Source: Ignavibacteriales bacterium (GTDB lineage Bacteria > Bacteroidota > Ignavibacteria > Ignavibacteriales > Melioribacteraceae). Taken from it: a stretch of DNA of 64,000 nt. The stretch covers positions 1 to 64,000 of the forward strand of contig JAGUYK010000044.1 in the NCBI GenBank assembly GCA_020061355.1. Reading direction: 5' to 3'. A program made the translations under genes and the position numbers. The notes under the pieces are model-generated. The model ran no database searches. It saw only the letters and a list, made by a program, of their open reading frames with translations, and was not told the origin of the DNA. Below are positions 8,715 to 19,212 of this stretch, in pieces (position 1 is the first letter of the stretch; each line of letters begins with the position of its first letter).

Positions 8715-10019
8715 CTACTTCTTTATTGTTGAATCCTTTTGCCAGACATTCGTTCTTGAACTCTTGGATTTTGTACCATCATAATTGTATTTACCAGCTC
8801 TTTTCAAGGAATCATTTAAACTTTTTTCGAATGCCTTAGCAATAGAATCCATTCTGATTCCTAGTTTTTCCAAATCTTTATAGTTTCCTTTAAGTGCCAT
8901 TTCAACTGCTTGTCTAGTAAAAGCTCCCGGATCAATATTAAACTGAAACTGTAAAGCTTCTCCCTTGGAAGGCGGTTTAGGGGGAGAAACATGAACCTTA
9001 GAATGTAACTTCTTATTTTGATCTTCCCACTTAACAGTAAACATCTTCAATTTATCAGAAGCTTTCTTTAATTTTATTCTAACACTATCGTTTATTGAAA
9101 TTGAGCCAGCTTCCCGTATTTTAGGAATTGGGATTACAACTTGAACTAAGTTAGAATCCATTTGATGCCAAAATTTGGACTCATCTTCTTTTAATGACTT
9201 CTCTGCCTTTTTTTCAAGATTACTTAAGTGAACATCTACTTTCAGATTTTTATAACCCTGCAAGGCAATCTGTTTGTTTAGGTCGATGTCCATAAGTTTA
9301 TCAAACTCTTTCGAATCAATTGTGCACTCGGTTTGAAATACTGTATCCGGTGTAATAAAAATATAATCACCCCGCGGTAAATCTTTTGTCTTTGATGCAA
9401 AAGATTTTATATCGGTACGGCTAAAAAGTTTATATTGATTCGGAAATAGTTCATATGTTTTTTCTGAGCTAACTTTCTCCGAGAAAGCAAGAAGGTCGGC
9501 TAAAACAGCTTGTTGCAAATCAGATAATTTTGGATTTATTGCAATAGTATTTTTGTCATTCATCAGGATGGATAAATAAATTTCCTTTTTATAAGCACCC
9601 AAAATTGAATCAGCTATTAACTTTTGCTCGGGATTTAAATTTAAGAAACCAACAAACCGTTCATAATTATAAGTATCCGGATTATAGGAGGCCGGTTTAA
9701 TTTCAAAAACCTGACTCCCTTCTTCTTCACTTGATACCAGTAATACTTTTTTGTTGATTTTGTCGATTGGTAAACTCTGATAGAGTGCAAAATTGAATAC
9801 ATCTTCGTTCGATATTTCGGTTGTTGCGAAAAGCGGCTTCAAATTCTGTGCGTAGAATGAAACCAGGTTATTCTTCCCTTCCTCAATAAGTCGGCTTAAA
9901 CCTCTTTTATGGTAACGGAAAAAAATCATTAAAAAAATTGTAAGTAAAATAAGAGCAGCAACAGGTAAATATCCTTTAATGAGTTCTTTTATTCTATCAC
10001 TTTTATTTTGCTCTTGCAT
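8715..10019 (-). CDS. Unknown single-pass membrane protein, sigma-factor neighbour
   Basis: I do not recognise a family. The 434-residue protein has a short basic N-terminus, one membrane helix (about 16-36, VAALILLTIFLMIFF) and a long mostly hydrophilic C-terminal part, presumably periplasmic. The C-terminal end is rich in Lys, Ser and Asp. There is no zinc-finger anti-sigma motif and no enzyme motif that I can see. The gene starts 1 base after the ECF sigma factor gene ends, which is where anti-sigma factors are normally encoded. The topology (cytosolic end, one helix, outer sensor domain) also fits, but the cytosolic part of about 15 residues is too short for a classical anti-sigma domain. 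A role as sensor or effector linked to the sigma factor is inference only. Confidence 0.6.
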   Translation of the reverse strand: MQEQNKSDRIKELIKGYLPVAALILLTIFLMIFFRYHKRGLSRLIEEGKNNLVSFYAQNLKPLFATTEISNEDVFNFALYQSLPIDKINKKVLLVSSEEEGSQVFEIKPASYNPDTYNYERFVGFLNLNPEQKLIADSILGAYKKEIYLSILMNDKNTIAINPKLSDLQQAVLADLLAFSEKVSSEKTYELFPNQYKLFSRTDIKSFASKTKDLPRGDYIFITPDTVFQTECTIDSKEFDKLMDIDLNKQIALQGYKNLKVDVHLSNLEKKAEKSLKEDESKFWHQMDSNLVQVVIPIPKIREAGSISINDSVRIKLKKASDKLKMFTVKWEDQNKKLHSKVHVSPPKPPSKGEALQFQFNIDPGAFTRQAVEMALKGNYKDLEKLGIRMDSIAKAFEKSLNDSLKRAGKYNYDGTKSKSSRTNVWQKDSTIKK

Positions 10020-10020
10020 T

Positions 10021-10620
10021 TTAGGCTCTTAATTCCTTTTGATATGGTTCTAATAAAAATTTAAGGTTTTCACGTGCACGGAATATTCTTGATTTTATCG
10101 TTCCGACTTCAGTTCCCAATTGGTCGGCTATCTCTTTATAGCTCAAACCATCAATGTCTCTAAGCACTAATGGTACTTTTAATTTCTCCGGCAACTTGGA
10201 TATAGCGTTCTGAACAAGATTTGGAATATCAATATTCTCCGAAAAAGGACCCGTTGGATATTCCCTATCAGAGTCTCCTATCGGTACGAAAATACTTCTA
10301 ACCTTTTTCTTCCTTAAATAATCTCTGCACTTATTAACGGTAATTCGGTACAGCCACGTTGTAAACTTTGATTCAAATCTGAAATCTCGAATTTTATGAT
10401 AAACACTAATAAAAACATCCTGAGATATATCATCAACATACTCAGTATCACCAAGAGTTATAAAGACAAGGTTTCGAACTTTCTCCTTATGCTTAATAAC
10501 AAGTGTTCTAAAAGTTGTTTCATCCCCTTTGATGAAATTCCTGATTAAAACAAAATCTTCATCTTGTTCTGGGTTTCCACTGTTTAGATCAACTATGTCC
10601 TTATCTTTTTGTAAATCCAT
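10021..10620 (-). CDS. ECF-type RNA polymerase sigma factor (RpoE-like)
   Basis: A 199-residue sigma-70 family protein with only regions 2 and 4. Region 2 covers about 35-100 and includes YVDDISQDVFISVYHKI and the -10 recognition part FTTWLYRITVNKCRDYLR. Region 4 covers about 135-190, with the helix-turn-helix LSYKEIADQLGTEVGTIKSRIFRAREN. It would direct RNA polymerase to a small regulon, typically for envelope stress. A membrane protein gene follows almost without gap and may control it. An AT-rich 218-base spacer separates it from the divergent STAS gene. Which promoter it recognises cannot be told from this window. Confidence 0.93.
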   Translation of the reverse strand: MDLQKDKDIVDLNSGNPEQDEDFVLIRNFIKGDETTFRTLVIKHKEKVRNLVFITLGDTEYVDDISQDVFISVYHKIRDFRFESKFTTWLYRITVNKCRDYLRKKKVRSIFVPIGDSDREYPTGPFSENIDIPNLVQNAISKLPEKLKVPLVLRDIDGLSYKEIADQLGTEVGTIKSRIFRARENLKFLLEPYQKELRA

Positions 10621-10838
10621 TCTTTTAGACGATGTTTTATTCTTATTGTTCCAATAGTAAATTGATATAAAATTAATAAAAGGGACTGAATAAAAACTTT
10701 ATTTTTACAATAGTATTCAATAATTTATCTGCCAATATATATATTTGTAAAGTATTATATCCAATAGTCTTATTTAATGAAAAAATAGTATTTTGACTAT
10801 ACCCTATAATAATTTTTATAAAACTCTCAGGAGAAAAC

Positions 10839-11177
10839 ATGAAAATCAAAACCACAGAAAAATACGGAGCATTAGTAATTGAACTAAAAGGAAATGTTAT
10901 GGGCGGACCTGAAGCTCAGGAATTCAGCACCCTGCTTCATAAATTATTGGATGAGGGGAAAAAGAATGTAGTTATTGATTTAGCTGATTGTAAATTTATG
11001 AATAGTTCGGGTTTGGGTATGCTTATTAGTGGATTCACTACGATGAAAAATGGCGGCGGTTCATTAAAATTAGCTAATGCTACTGAAAAAATAGAGAGTT
11101 TACTTGTTATTACTAAACTAATTACAATTTTCGAACACTTTAATTCAGTGGACGAAGCTGTAAAAAGCTTTAAATAA
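10839..11177 (+). CDS. STAS-domain anti-sigma factor antagonist (orphan)
   Basis: A 112-residue STAS protein with the phosphorylation loop CKFMNSSGLGMLISGF; the candidate serine is 56 or 57. It is transcribed away from the sigma-factor gene, with no kinase gene beside it on its own strand. The ATG is preceded by AGGAG (10829-10833). A TATAAT hexamer lies at 10805-10810, but no well-spaced -35 box is evident. It may be a second client of the RsbW-like kinase at 5.8 kb. The 172 bases after it hold only AT-rich sequence before purA. Confidence 0.88.
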   Translation: MKIKTTEKYGALVIELKGNVMGGPEAQEFSTLLHKLLDEGKKNVVIDLADCKFMNSSGLGMLISGFTTMKNGGGSLKLANATEKIESLLVITKLITIFEHFNSVDEAVKSFK

Positions 11178-11250
11178 AATACATATTTAAAAGAGGAAGT
11201 TCGATAAGTATTTAATGTTCAGAAATTCACCGTAAAGAAAGACAAATTAA

Positions 11251-12618
<1,368 letters not shown>

Positions 12619-12700
12619 TTTTTCATAATTATTCATACATTTCAACTGCATAATTCGTTTAGTAAAATAAAACGGCTTGCTTTAATCTTTTGAGGTAACT

Positions 12701-13924
12701 ATGAAAATAATTAGTGGTCCCGCTGCAATGAATTTAAAGTTAATACTAATTGTTATTGGCGCCACTATAGCATTAGCCACACTCTATTACACACAAAACC
12801 TTGTTACTAAACTTCAGGAAAGAGAAAGACAAATTGTACAGCTTTATGCCAACAGCCTGGAATATGCAACAAATTCAAACGATATCAGTAGTGACTTTAC
12901 ATTCATTTTTGAAAACATAATACGTCGTATAGATTTCCCAATGATAGTGACAGACGGAAAGAATAAAATTATTTCCATTGAAGAAGGGAAAGGATTTAAA
13001 AACATAAAAATCGACATTGATAAAAATGAGCTGGAGAAAGAGAATTACCTGAGGGAAAGATTAAATGAACTGACTTCAACTCATCAACCTATTAATGTAA
13101 AGACTCCTGACGGAATAATAATTCAAAAAATATTTTATGGCGATTCTGATATTATAAAACAGCTTAAGTATTATCCATACCTTCAAATTTTATTTGCACT
13201 TCTTTTTATAGTAATTGCATACTCAAGTTTTAGCTATATAAAGAAAAGTGAGCAGAGCAATATCTGGGTTGGAATGTCTAAAGAAACCGCCCACCAGCTT
13301 GGTACACCAATATCAAGTTTACTCGGTTGGACCGAAATTTTAAGGATGCATTATAATAATCCCGATAAAGTTTTAGATAGTGTTGAAGAAATTGAAAATG
13401 ACCTTTCACGATTAAAAAAAATCACAAAGAGATTTTCCAAAATTGGATCGAAGCCCGAATTGGTTGAAGATTCGCCATATGAAATAATTGAACGCGTCGT
13501 AAGATATTTTGAGAGACGCCTTCCCCATCTTGGCAAGAATGTTACTATTTTGATTGAAGGTGAAAAAAATGTTAAAACAAAACTAAATTCTGAATTGTTT
13601 GAATGGGTAATTGAAAATCTAATAAAAAATGCCCTGGATGCAATAGAATCCAAACAGGGAAAAATTCAATTTTTAATATCATCTGATTTAAATCAAATTG
13701 AGATTGATGTTACAGATAATGGTAAAGGTATTGAACATCATAAACGTAAAGACATCTTTCGCCCAGGATATTCTACTAAGCGGCGTGGCTGGGGCTTAGG
13801 TTTAAGTCTTTCTAAAAGAATTATTGAGAATTATCATAATGGGAAAATCTTTGTAAAACAATCCATAGTCAACGAAGGAACAACTTTTAAAATCATATTG
13901 GATAAATCGGAAAAAATTACTTGA
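12701..13924 (+). CDS. Membrane-bound sensor histidine kinase (orphan)
   Basis: A 407-residue kinase with two membrane helices (about 12-31 and 158-176) enclosing a 125-residue external sensor region of unknown fold. The cytosolic part begins with the phospho-acceptor box SKETAHQLGTPISSLLGW (His198). The ATP-binding domain follows, with the N-box ENLIKNALDAIE, the G1 box DNGKGI, an F-box-like IFRPGYST and the G2 box GWGLGLSLSKRI. No response-regulator gene is adjacent, so it is an orphan kinase here. The ATG at 12701 follows TTGAGGTAACT. Confidence 0.9.
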   Translation: MKIISGPAAMNLKLILIVIGATIALATLYYTQNLVTKLQERERQIVQLYANSLEYATNSNDISSDFTFIFENIIRRIDFPMIVTDGKNKIISIEEGKGFKNIKIDIDKNELEKENYLRERLNELTSTHQPINVKTPDGIIIQKIFYGDSDIIKQLKYYPYLQILFALLFIVIAYSSFSYIKKSEQSNIWVGMSKETAHQLGTPISSLLGWTEILRMHYNNPDKVLDSVEEIENDLSRLKKITKRFSKIGSKPELVEDSPYEIIERVVRYFERRLPHLGKNVTILIEGEKNVKTKLNSELFEWVIENLIKNALDAIESKQGKIQFLISSDLNQIEIDVTDNGKGIEHHKRKDIFRPGYSTKRRGWGLGLSLSKRIIENYHNGKIFVKQSIVNEGTTFKIILDKSEKIT

Positions 13925-14080
13925 AAATATTTCCGGTTATTTGAGTTTTATTCCCAATCATTGCAAACATTTTTTTTTCAGTCTTTTCAACACTTAGTTT
14001 TTTATTGAAATTCCAAACATTTTCATTTTATATCGGGATAGGTAAAATTAAAACCACTTGGTATAATCCTTGTTATAATT

Positions 14081-14173
14081 TAAGAAGTCATGCCACATGA
14101 CAACACATAAGTACCCTCTGTATAGCAATTCTAACTGCTGTGGAAGTGCCCTCGACCGCAGCAGTTCTTTTTT
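14081..14173 (+). ncRNA. Candidate small RNA in the 346-base gap 13925-14270
   Basis: The longest gene-free stretch of the window contains a compact structured element. A TATAAT hexamer lies at 14074-14079, about 8 bases before the structure. Then come a perfect hairpin with arms GTCATG (14087-14092) and CATGAC (14096-14101), a single-stranded stretch with AAGTACCCTC (14109-14118), and a strong 11-bp hairpin (14133-14143 with 14156-14166) whose 12-base loop carries AAGTGCCCTC (14144-14153), ending in six T. The two ten-base motifs differ at one position. CCCTC could pair with GAGGG-type ribosome sites. No convincing -35 box was found and no open frame is present. The rest of the gap shows nothing recognisable. 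It could instead be only a leader or a 3' end with its terminator. Confidence 0.45.
14133..14173 (+). terminator. Rho-independent terminator
   Basis: AACTGCTGTGG pairs with CCGCAGCAGTT (one G-U pair) around a 12-base loop, followed by C and six T (14168-14173). It ends the candidate small RNA or, failing that, the histidine kinase transcript. Confidence 0.75.
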
Positions 14174-14270
14174 AAACTATCTTACTTAATCTTTTCATGG
14201 TTTGTCAATTCAGTTAGCACACTGTTTATATATTTTCTTAAATTTGGCATCATTTATTGAAGGATTCTGA

Positions 14271-14765
14271 ATGCAAAAGCAAAAAAACCGTCCATCCTGG
14301 GATGAATACTTTTTAAAGGTTGCAATGTTAGTATCCGAACGAGCTACCTGCCCTAGAATGCACTGTGGCTGTGTTTTAGTTAAGGATAAGCAGATTTTGT
14401 CTACTGGTTATAATGGATCTATCCCGGGAGATGAACACTGTGAAGATATCGGGTGTATGATTGTTGATAATCACTGTATCCGTACAATTCATGCAGAGAT
14501 GAACGCAATTTTACAATGCTCTTCTCACGGTATCAGTACAGATGGTGCCACCGCATATATTACCAATATGCCATGTACAAATTGTTCAAAGGCATTAATA
14601 ACCGCCGGGATTAAAGAAGTCGTGATATTTTCCGAATATCACGATACGCTCGCAGAAGATTTTTTTACGAAAGCAAAAGTGGAAATCAAAAGATTACCCA
14701 TGCCTGGTAACACGATTGATTATGATCTCGAAAACTTCGCCTCAGCCAAGAAAATAAAAAAATAG
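14271..14765 (+). CDS. Deoxycytidylate (dCMP) deaminase family protein
   Basis: A zinc-dependent cytidine/deoxycytidylate deaminase of 164 residues. It probably converts dCMP to dUMP to feed thymidylate synthesis. The zinc site is visible as HAEMNAILQC (His ligand and catalytic Glu) and PCTNCSKALITAG (two Cys ligands). The N-terminal region has CPRMHCGCVLVKDKQILSTGYNGS, the usual pattern of this family. The length fits ComE/dCMP-deaminase proteins. ppk1 follows 65 bases later on the same strand. Confidence 0.88.
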   Translation: MQKQKNRPSWDEYFLKVAMLVSERATCPRMHCGCVLVKDKQILSTGYNGSIPGDEHCEDIGCMIVDNHCIRTIHAEMNAILQCSSHGISTDGATAYITNMPCTNCSKALITAGIKEVVIFSEYHDTLAEDFFTKAKVEIKRLPMPGNTIDYDLENFASAKKIKK

Positions 14766-14830
14766 TAAGTATTAATTGGGGTAACTCATACGAAAAAGGA
14801 TTATATTCAGCACAGTTTCGGTTATTTATT

Positions 14831-16966
14831 ATGCAACTTACAAAAGAGTACTTGAAAAAATATTTACTGTCCGACAATTTTTTTAGCCGTGATCTAAGCT
14901 GGTTGGAATTCAACCATCGCGTTTTGGAAGAGGCTTTGAATCTGGAACTTCCATTGTTAGATAGAATCAAATTCATTTCGATTTTCTTTTCCAATCTTGA
15001 TGAATTTTACATGATTCGTGTTTCTGGATTAAAAGAACAAATACGTGCTAATGTATTTGAGACATCAATTGACGGTTTAACGCCGCACGAACAACTTCGT
15101 TTAATAGAAAAGAATCTGCAGCCAATGCTGACGCAAATTTACAATTATTGGCATGATAAAATAATTCCGCAACTGAGTGAAAATCAAATTTATATCTGTG
15201 AACTCAATCAACTTACTAAAGAAGAGAGGGATGGATTAAATAAATATTTTTTGAAAGAGATTTACCCCATTTTAACACCCCTTGCATTTGATCCGGGAAG
15301 ACCATTTCCATATATATCAAACCTAAGTTTAAGCCTTGCAATCCTTGTTAAAAGGCCAAACGGGGAAAAAGATTTCGCCAGAGTAAAAGTCCCAAGTATT
15401 ATTCCACGCCTTCTTAGAATAGATAATCTAATTAAAACGAAAAGTTCAAACGGAAACAATAATGGAGGTTACAAGTATATCTGGATTGGTGATTTAATCA
15501 AATCCAATTTAAATATACTCTTTCCTGGCATGGAAATTCTTGAAGCTTACCGCTTTAGAATAACCAGGGATACTGATCTTGAAATTCAAGAAGACGAAGC
15601 AGACGACCTGTTGCAGCTAATCGAAGAGAATATTAAACAGAGAAAATTCGGTTCGGTAGTTCGTCTTGAAGTTGAAAAACAGATGCCCGAATATATGATA
15701 GAAACATTAATCGATAACCTTGAAATAAACCGAAATGACTTACACGTTATAGATGGTAATTTAGGACTAAGTGATGTGATAGTATTATATGAACTTCCAC
15801 TTCCTCATTTAAAGGAAAAACCGTTTCACCCTGTTATTCCTAAAATTTTTCTCGATGAAGAAAATATTTTTTCATTGATAAAACGAAAAGATATTTTGCT
15901 TCATCACCCATACGATTCATTTGCACCTGTTGAAGATTTCATTAAAGAGGCTTCACGTGATCCGGATGTTTTAGCAATTAAACAAACGCTATATAGAGTC
16001 GGACTAAATTCTCCTATTGTAAAATACCTTATCGAAGCTGCCGAAAGAAAAAAACAGGTCGCGGTTCTTGTTGAATTAAAAGCAAGATTTGACGAAGAAA
16101 ATAATATTTTTTGGGCACGAGAACTTGAAAAAGCTGGTGTTCATGTTGTTTATGGTCTCTTAGGATTGAAAACTCATGCAAAAATGACCCTCGTTGTTCG
16201 GAAAGAGTCCGATGGTGTTCAGCGGTATGTTCATTTGGGAACCGGCAATTATAATTTAGCAACCTCAAAACTTTATACAGATTTAGGATTATTTACGACA
16301 GATGAAGATATCTGTGCCGATGTGTCTGAGATTTTCAATTATTTAACAGGTTATTCTGACCAGAAAAGTTACCGGAAACTCTTTGTCGCGCCTGTAAACA
16401 AAAGACAGCGTTTTCTTGAACTGATTGAAAGAGAAATCAAAAACGTTAAATCCGGCGGCAAAGGTTATATAATATTTAAATTGAATTCCATTGTGGATCC
16501 CGTACTAATCGCAGCTTTATATGACGCATCAAATCGTGGTGTCAAAATTGATTTAATTGTACGAGGAATCTGTTGTTTGGTTCCACAGGTTCCCGGATTA
16601 AGTGAAAATATTCACGTTATAAGCATTGTAGGACGATTCTTAGAGCATAGCAGGATTTACTACTTTTTCAATAACGGTAAAGAAGAGTTTTACCTTAGCA
16701 GTGCCGATATCATGCAGAGAAACCTTGATAGAAGAGTTGAAACAACATTTCCTATTTTTGATAAAGATCATAAAAAATATTTGAAAGAAGAAATACTTAC
16801 TACTTGTATTCAAGACAATGTTAAAGCAAGAATTTTATTGCCAACAGGTAAATATGTTTTTAATAGGGCTGTTTTTACAGAAGGTAATCATAACCATCAA
16901 GAGTATATGATGCAATATGTTATTAAAAATGCTGAAAAGATCAAACAAGTCAAAGTGAAAGAATAA
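14831..16966 (+). CDS. ppk: Polyphosphate kinase 1
   Basis: Reversibly transfers the terminal phosphate of ATP to inorganic polyphosphate. The 711-residue protein is a little longer than E. coli Ppk (about 688). The N-terminal domain starts with NFFSRDLSWLEFNHRVLEEA. The central domain contains HHPYDSFAPVEDFIKEASRDP, and the catalytic histidine motif is HAKMTLVVRKE (His449). The C-terminal part keeps GTGNYN, SADIMQRNLDRRVE and the phospholipase-D-like fold pattern. It ends only 4 bases before the stop of the convergent gene at 16971, with no terminator between them. Confidence 0.96.
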   Translation: MQLTKEYLKKYLLSDNFFSRDLSWLEFNHRVLEEALNLELPLLDRIKFISIFFSNLDEFYMIRVSGLKEQIRANVFETSIDGLTPHEQLRLIEKNLQPMLTQIYNYWHDKIIPQLSENQIYICELNQLTKEERDGLNKYFLKEIYPILTPLAFDPGRPFPYISNLSLSLAILVKRPNGEKDFARVKVPSIIPRLLRIDNLIKTKSSNGNNNGGYKYIWIGDLIKSNLNILFPGMEILEAYRFRITRDTDLEIQEDEADDLLQLIEENIKQRKFGSVVRLEVEKQMPEYMIETLIDNLEINRNDLHVIDGNLGLSDVIVLYELPLPHLKEKPFHPVIPKIFLDEENIFSLIKRKDILLHHPYDSFAPVEDFIKEASRDPDVLAIKQTLYRVGLNSPIVKYLIEAAERKKQVAVLVELKARFDEENNIFWARELEKAGVHVVYGLLGLKTHAKMTLVVRKESDGVQRYVHLGTGNYNLATSKLYTDLGLFTTDEDICADVSEIFNYLTGYSDQKSYRKLFVAPVNKRQRFLELIEREIKNVKSGGKGYIIFKLNSIVDPVLIAALYDASNRGVKIDLIVRGICCLVPQVPGLSENIHVISIVGRFLEHSRIYYFFNNGKEEFYLSSADIMQRNLDRRVETTFPIFDKDHKKYLKEEILTTCIQDNVKARILLPTGKYVFNRAVFTEGNHNHQEYMMQYVIKNAEKIKQVKVKE

Positions 16967-16970
16967 TAAG

Positions 16971-17762
16971 CTATCGGGGCAGCCTAATCGCGAAACCAAT
17001 ACTTCCAAACCAATCAACTTTATTTCCAAATAATATTGTTCCACCAGAAAAATCAATTTGTAAATTGCTCATATGCAAATAAGTAAATCCTAAATCAAAA
17101 AAATGATTTGGTGCCATTCCTTTATTTAGATCTCCATACAATTCTAAAAAGGCATTAAATTTTTCAGTGACATTAATACCAATTGCGGCAGAGTAAAAAT
17201 ATTCATATCTATCCATGAAACTATTATTTTGAAATCCGAGATTTATCCCTAATGATAAACGACGGTCTAAATATTGTGAAGCAGATAAAATTATGCCCGG
17301 TTCAAATCTGGCTGGTCTTAATTTTTCGTTTCCATAAGGTAGATTAAAATTGATAATTATTGCAGCATCCGTTAATAATTCTTTATCTCTTCTGAGCTGA
17401 ATTTTCGAACCGATAAAAATTCCCTGTATACCGCTAAATAATGATTCACTACCTCCTTTATTCGATTTGCCGGAAAAGTATTCTGCACCGAACCTCAACT
17501 CAAATAACTCACTTACTCCATACCTGACAAGCGTGCTTCCGATTAAGAGATTTTCACTTTCAATATCAACGTTATTTTCAGAATATTTTTGCTTCTGAAA
17601 TAAAAATCCAGATTCAATTTGGAATGCATTAAAAGGAACAACTACTGCAGATTCCGTTTTATCCGGGCGATCAGTTATAAGCTCGGTATATAATCTTTGT
17701 GCAGGCATGGTAGAAGATAATAAAGCCAGGGTTAAAACAAGAATAATATAATTCATTCGCAT
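16971..17762 (-). CDS. Predicted outer-membrane beta-barrel protein (Phenol_MetA_deg-like)
   Basis: A 263-residue exported protein with a signal peptide (about 1-21, IILVLTLALLSSTMPA) and alternating hydrophobic strands ending in an aromatic/hydrophobic segment, which suggests an outer-membrane barrel. The N-terminal mature part LITDRPDKTESAVVVPFNAFQIESGF matches what I know of the transporter family named after phenol meta-degradation genes; the name says little about substrate. It lies 2 bases after the FeoB membrane-domain gene, so it may form the outer-membrane step of metal uptake, but that is inference from position. The start could also be the third codon. Confidence 0.7.
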   Translation of the reverse strand: MRMNYIILVLTLALLSSTMPAQRLYTELITDRPDKTESAVVVPFNAFQIESGFLFQKQKYSENNVDIESENLLIGSTLVRYGVSELFELRFGAEYFSGKSNKGGSESLFSGIQGIFIGSKIQLRRDKELLTDAAIIINFNLPYGNEKLRPARFEPGIILSASQYLDRRLSLGINLGFQNNSFMDRYEYFYSAAIGINVTEKFNAFLELYGDLNKGMAPNHFFDLGFTYLHMSNLQIDFSGGTILFGNKVDWFGSIGFAIRLPR

Positions 17763-17764
17763 GA

Positions 17765-19204
17765 TTAAATCCCTGAGCTAATTCTCCAAATTTGGGTCAG
17801 AAAGAAACACACAGTTAATCCCATCAAAATTGGTAGAATAGTTGAAATCAATGTCCACTTAATACTTCCTGTTTCTTTATAAATTGTAAAAATGGTTGTT
17901 GAACAGGGATTATGTAGTAAACTGAATAACATAAGATTTATACCTGTTAAAGTTGTCCATCCTCCGGCGTGAAGAATTGACGCAACATCTGCTGCATTAT
18001 CTAATTCAAATAAAATTCCTGAACCGGCTCCTACATCGCTAATTCCGAGTGTTAATATGGTTAGCATAAGAATTGTCGGGATAACAATTTCATTTGCAGG
18101 TATTGCAATCACATATGCTAAAACAATAACTCCGTTTAATCCAATAATCAATGCATATAGGTCAAACCATTTTATAAAATGTTCAGCTAGACTTATCTCA
18201 TTAACATTAATATTTGAAACAAGCCAAATAACCATTCCCGCCGGTATAGCAAACACAACTGCCCGCCCCAAAACAAATATTGTTCTGTCAATCAATGAAG
18301 TGTATAAGGTTTGTAAAATCCTTGGAGGTCGATATGGTGGTAATTCAAGACTAAAAGCAGATGCTTCTCCCTTTAACACTGTTTTTGATAAACCCCATGA
18401 AACGACAAGGCTTAAAAATATTCCAAGCAATGCAATTGCCACAACAGCTGCTGCAGATATTAATCCGCCAAAAACAGGTGGCACTAAACTTCCGATAAAA
18501 ATTGTAGCGATTAAAATTTGAGTAGGCCAACGACCATTACACAATGAAAAATTGTTTGTGATTATCGCTATTAACCTTTCACGTGGGCTATCAATAATTC
18601 TAGTTGCAATTACACCTGCTGCATTGCATCCAAATCCCATACTCATTGTTAAAGCCTGTTTTCCATGGGCACCAACACGTCTATAAAGATTATCCATATT
18701 AAATGCAACGCGAGGTAAATAACCAAAATCTTCTAACAGAGTAAACATCGGAAAAAATATTGCCATCGGAGGGAGCATTACACTAACAACCCATGCCATT
18801 GAAATATATGCACCGTCAATTAATACACCACCAATAAATAATGGTAAACCAATAATATTTGCATAATCTTTAAGTATAGGATGAATGGTATCGACAAAAA
18901 AACTTGCGAGCAATCTCGACGGGTAATTAGAGCCGACAATTGTTAACCAAAAAACAAAGGCAAGGATTAGAAACATTATTGGAAAACCGGTCCATTTACT
19001 GGTTACTATTTTATCAACTATCCGGTCAAAATCAAATTTCGGTTTCTCTCCAATAAATGAAACAACTTTTCCTGAAATTTTTTCTGCATCCATGTATATT
19101 GATTCTATGATAGAATCATGAAGATTTTCTCCTATTTCCCATCTAAGTTTACTCGCTTCAGAAATAATTAATTCGTTCTTACTTCTATTAATTACATTCA
19201 TCAT
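17765..19204 (-). CDS. feoB: FeoB membrane domain encoded as a separate gene
   Basis: A 479-residue polytopic protein matching the permease half of the ferrous iron transporter FeoB. A roughly 65-residue cytosolic lead is followed by about ten helices. The Gate-type core is recognisable around MSMGFGCNAAGVIATRIIDSPRERL. The segment following it reads NNFSLCNGRWPT, where classical FeoB has a Cys-containing stretch of the form NPFMSCSARLP, so the pore is divergent. The GTPase half is a separate gene 8 bases upstream. The ATG is preceded by AAGGAATAAT overlapping the upstream stop, so the split looks genuine rather than a frameshift. Iron is the likely substrate; manganese cannot be excluded. 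Confidence 0.82.
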   Translation of the reverse strand: MMNVINRSKNELIISEASKLRWEIGENLHDSIIESIYMDAEKISGKVVSFIGEKPKFDFDRIVDKIVTSKWTGFPIMFLILAFVFWLTIVGSNYPSRLLASFFVDTIHPILKDYANIIGLPLFIGGVLIDGAYISMAWVVSVMLPPMAIFFPMFTLLEDFGYLPRVAFNMDNLYRRVGAHGKQALTMSMGFGCNAAGVIATRIIDSPRERLIAIITNNFSLCNGRWPTQILIATIFIGSLVPPVFGGLISAAAVVAIALLGIFLSLVVSWGLSKTVLKGEASAFSLELPPYRPPRILQTLYTSLIDRTIFVLGRAVVFAIPAGMVIWLVSNINVNEISLAEHFIKWFDLYALIIGLNGVIVLAYVIAIPANEIVIPTILMLTILTLGISDVGAGSGILFELDNAADVASILHAGGWTTLTGINLMLFSLLHNPCSTTIFTIYKETGSIKWTLISTILPILMGLTVCFFLTQIWRISSGI

Positions 19205-19212
19205 ATTATTCC

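Noticed and set aside
10621-10838. Small coding region or RNA between the sigma factor and STAS genes
   Set aside because: Only a short antisense frame made of AT-rich sequence is present; there is no hairpin with a T run and no ribosome site. It is best read as a divergent promoter region.
16971-17762. Phenol-degradation protein
   Set aside because: The family name derives from an operon elsewhere; there are no aromatic degradation genes here and the position favours metal uptake or an unknown envelope role.
18057-18521. Open frame of 154 codons on the plus strand inside the FeoB permease gene
   Set aside because: It lies antisense to a strongly recognisable gene, has no ribosome site and the composition is that of a reverse-complement shadow.
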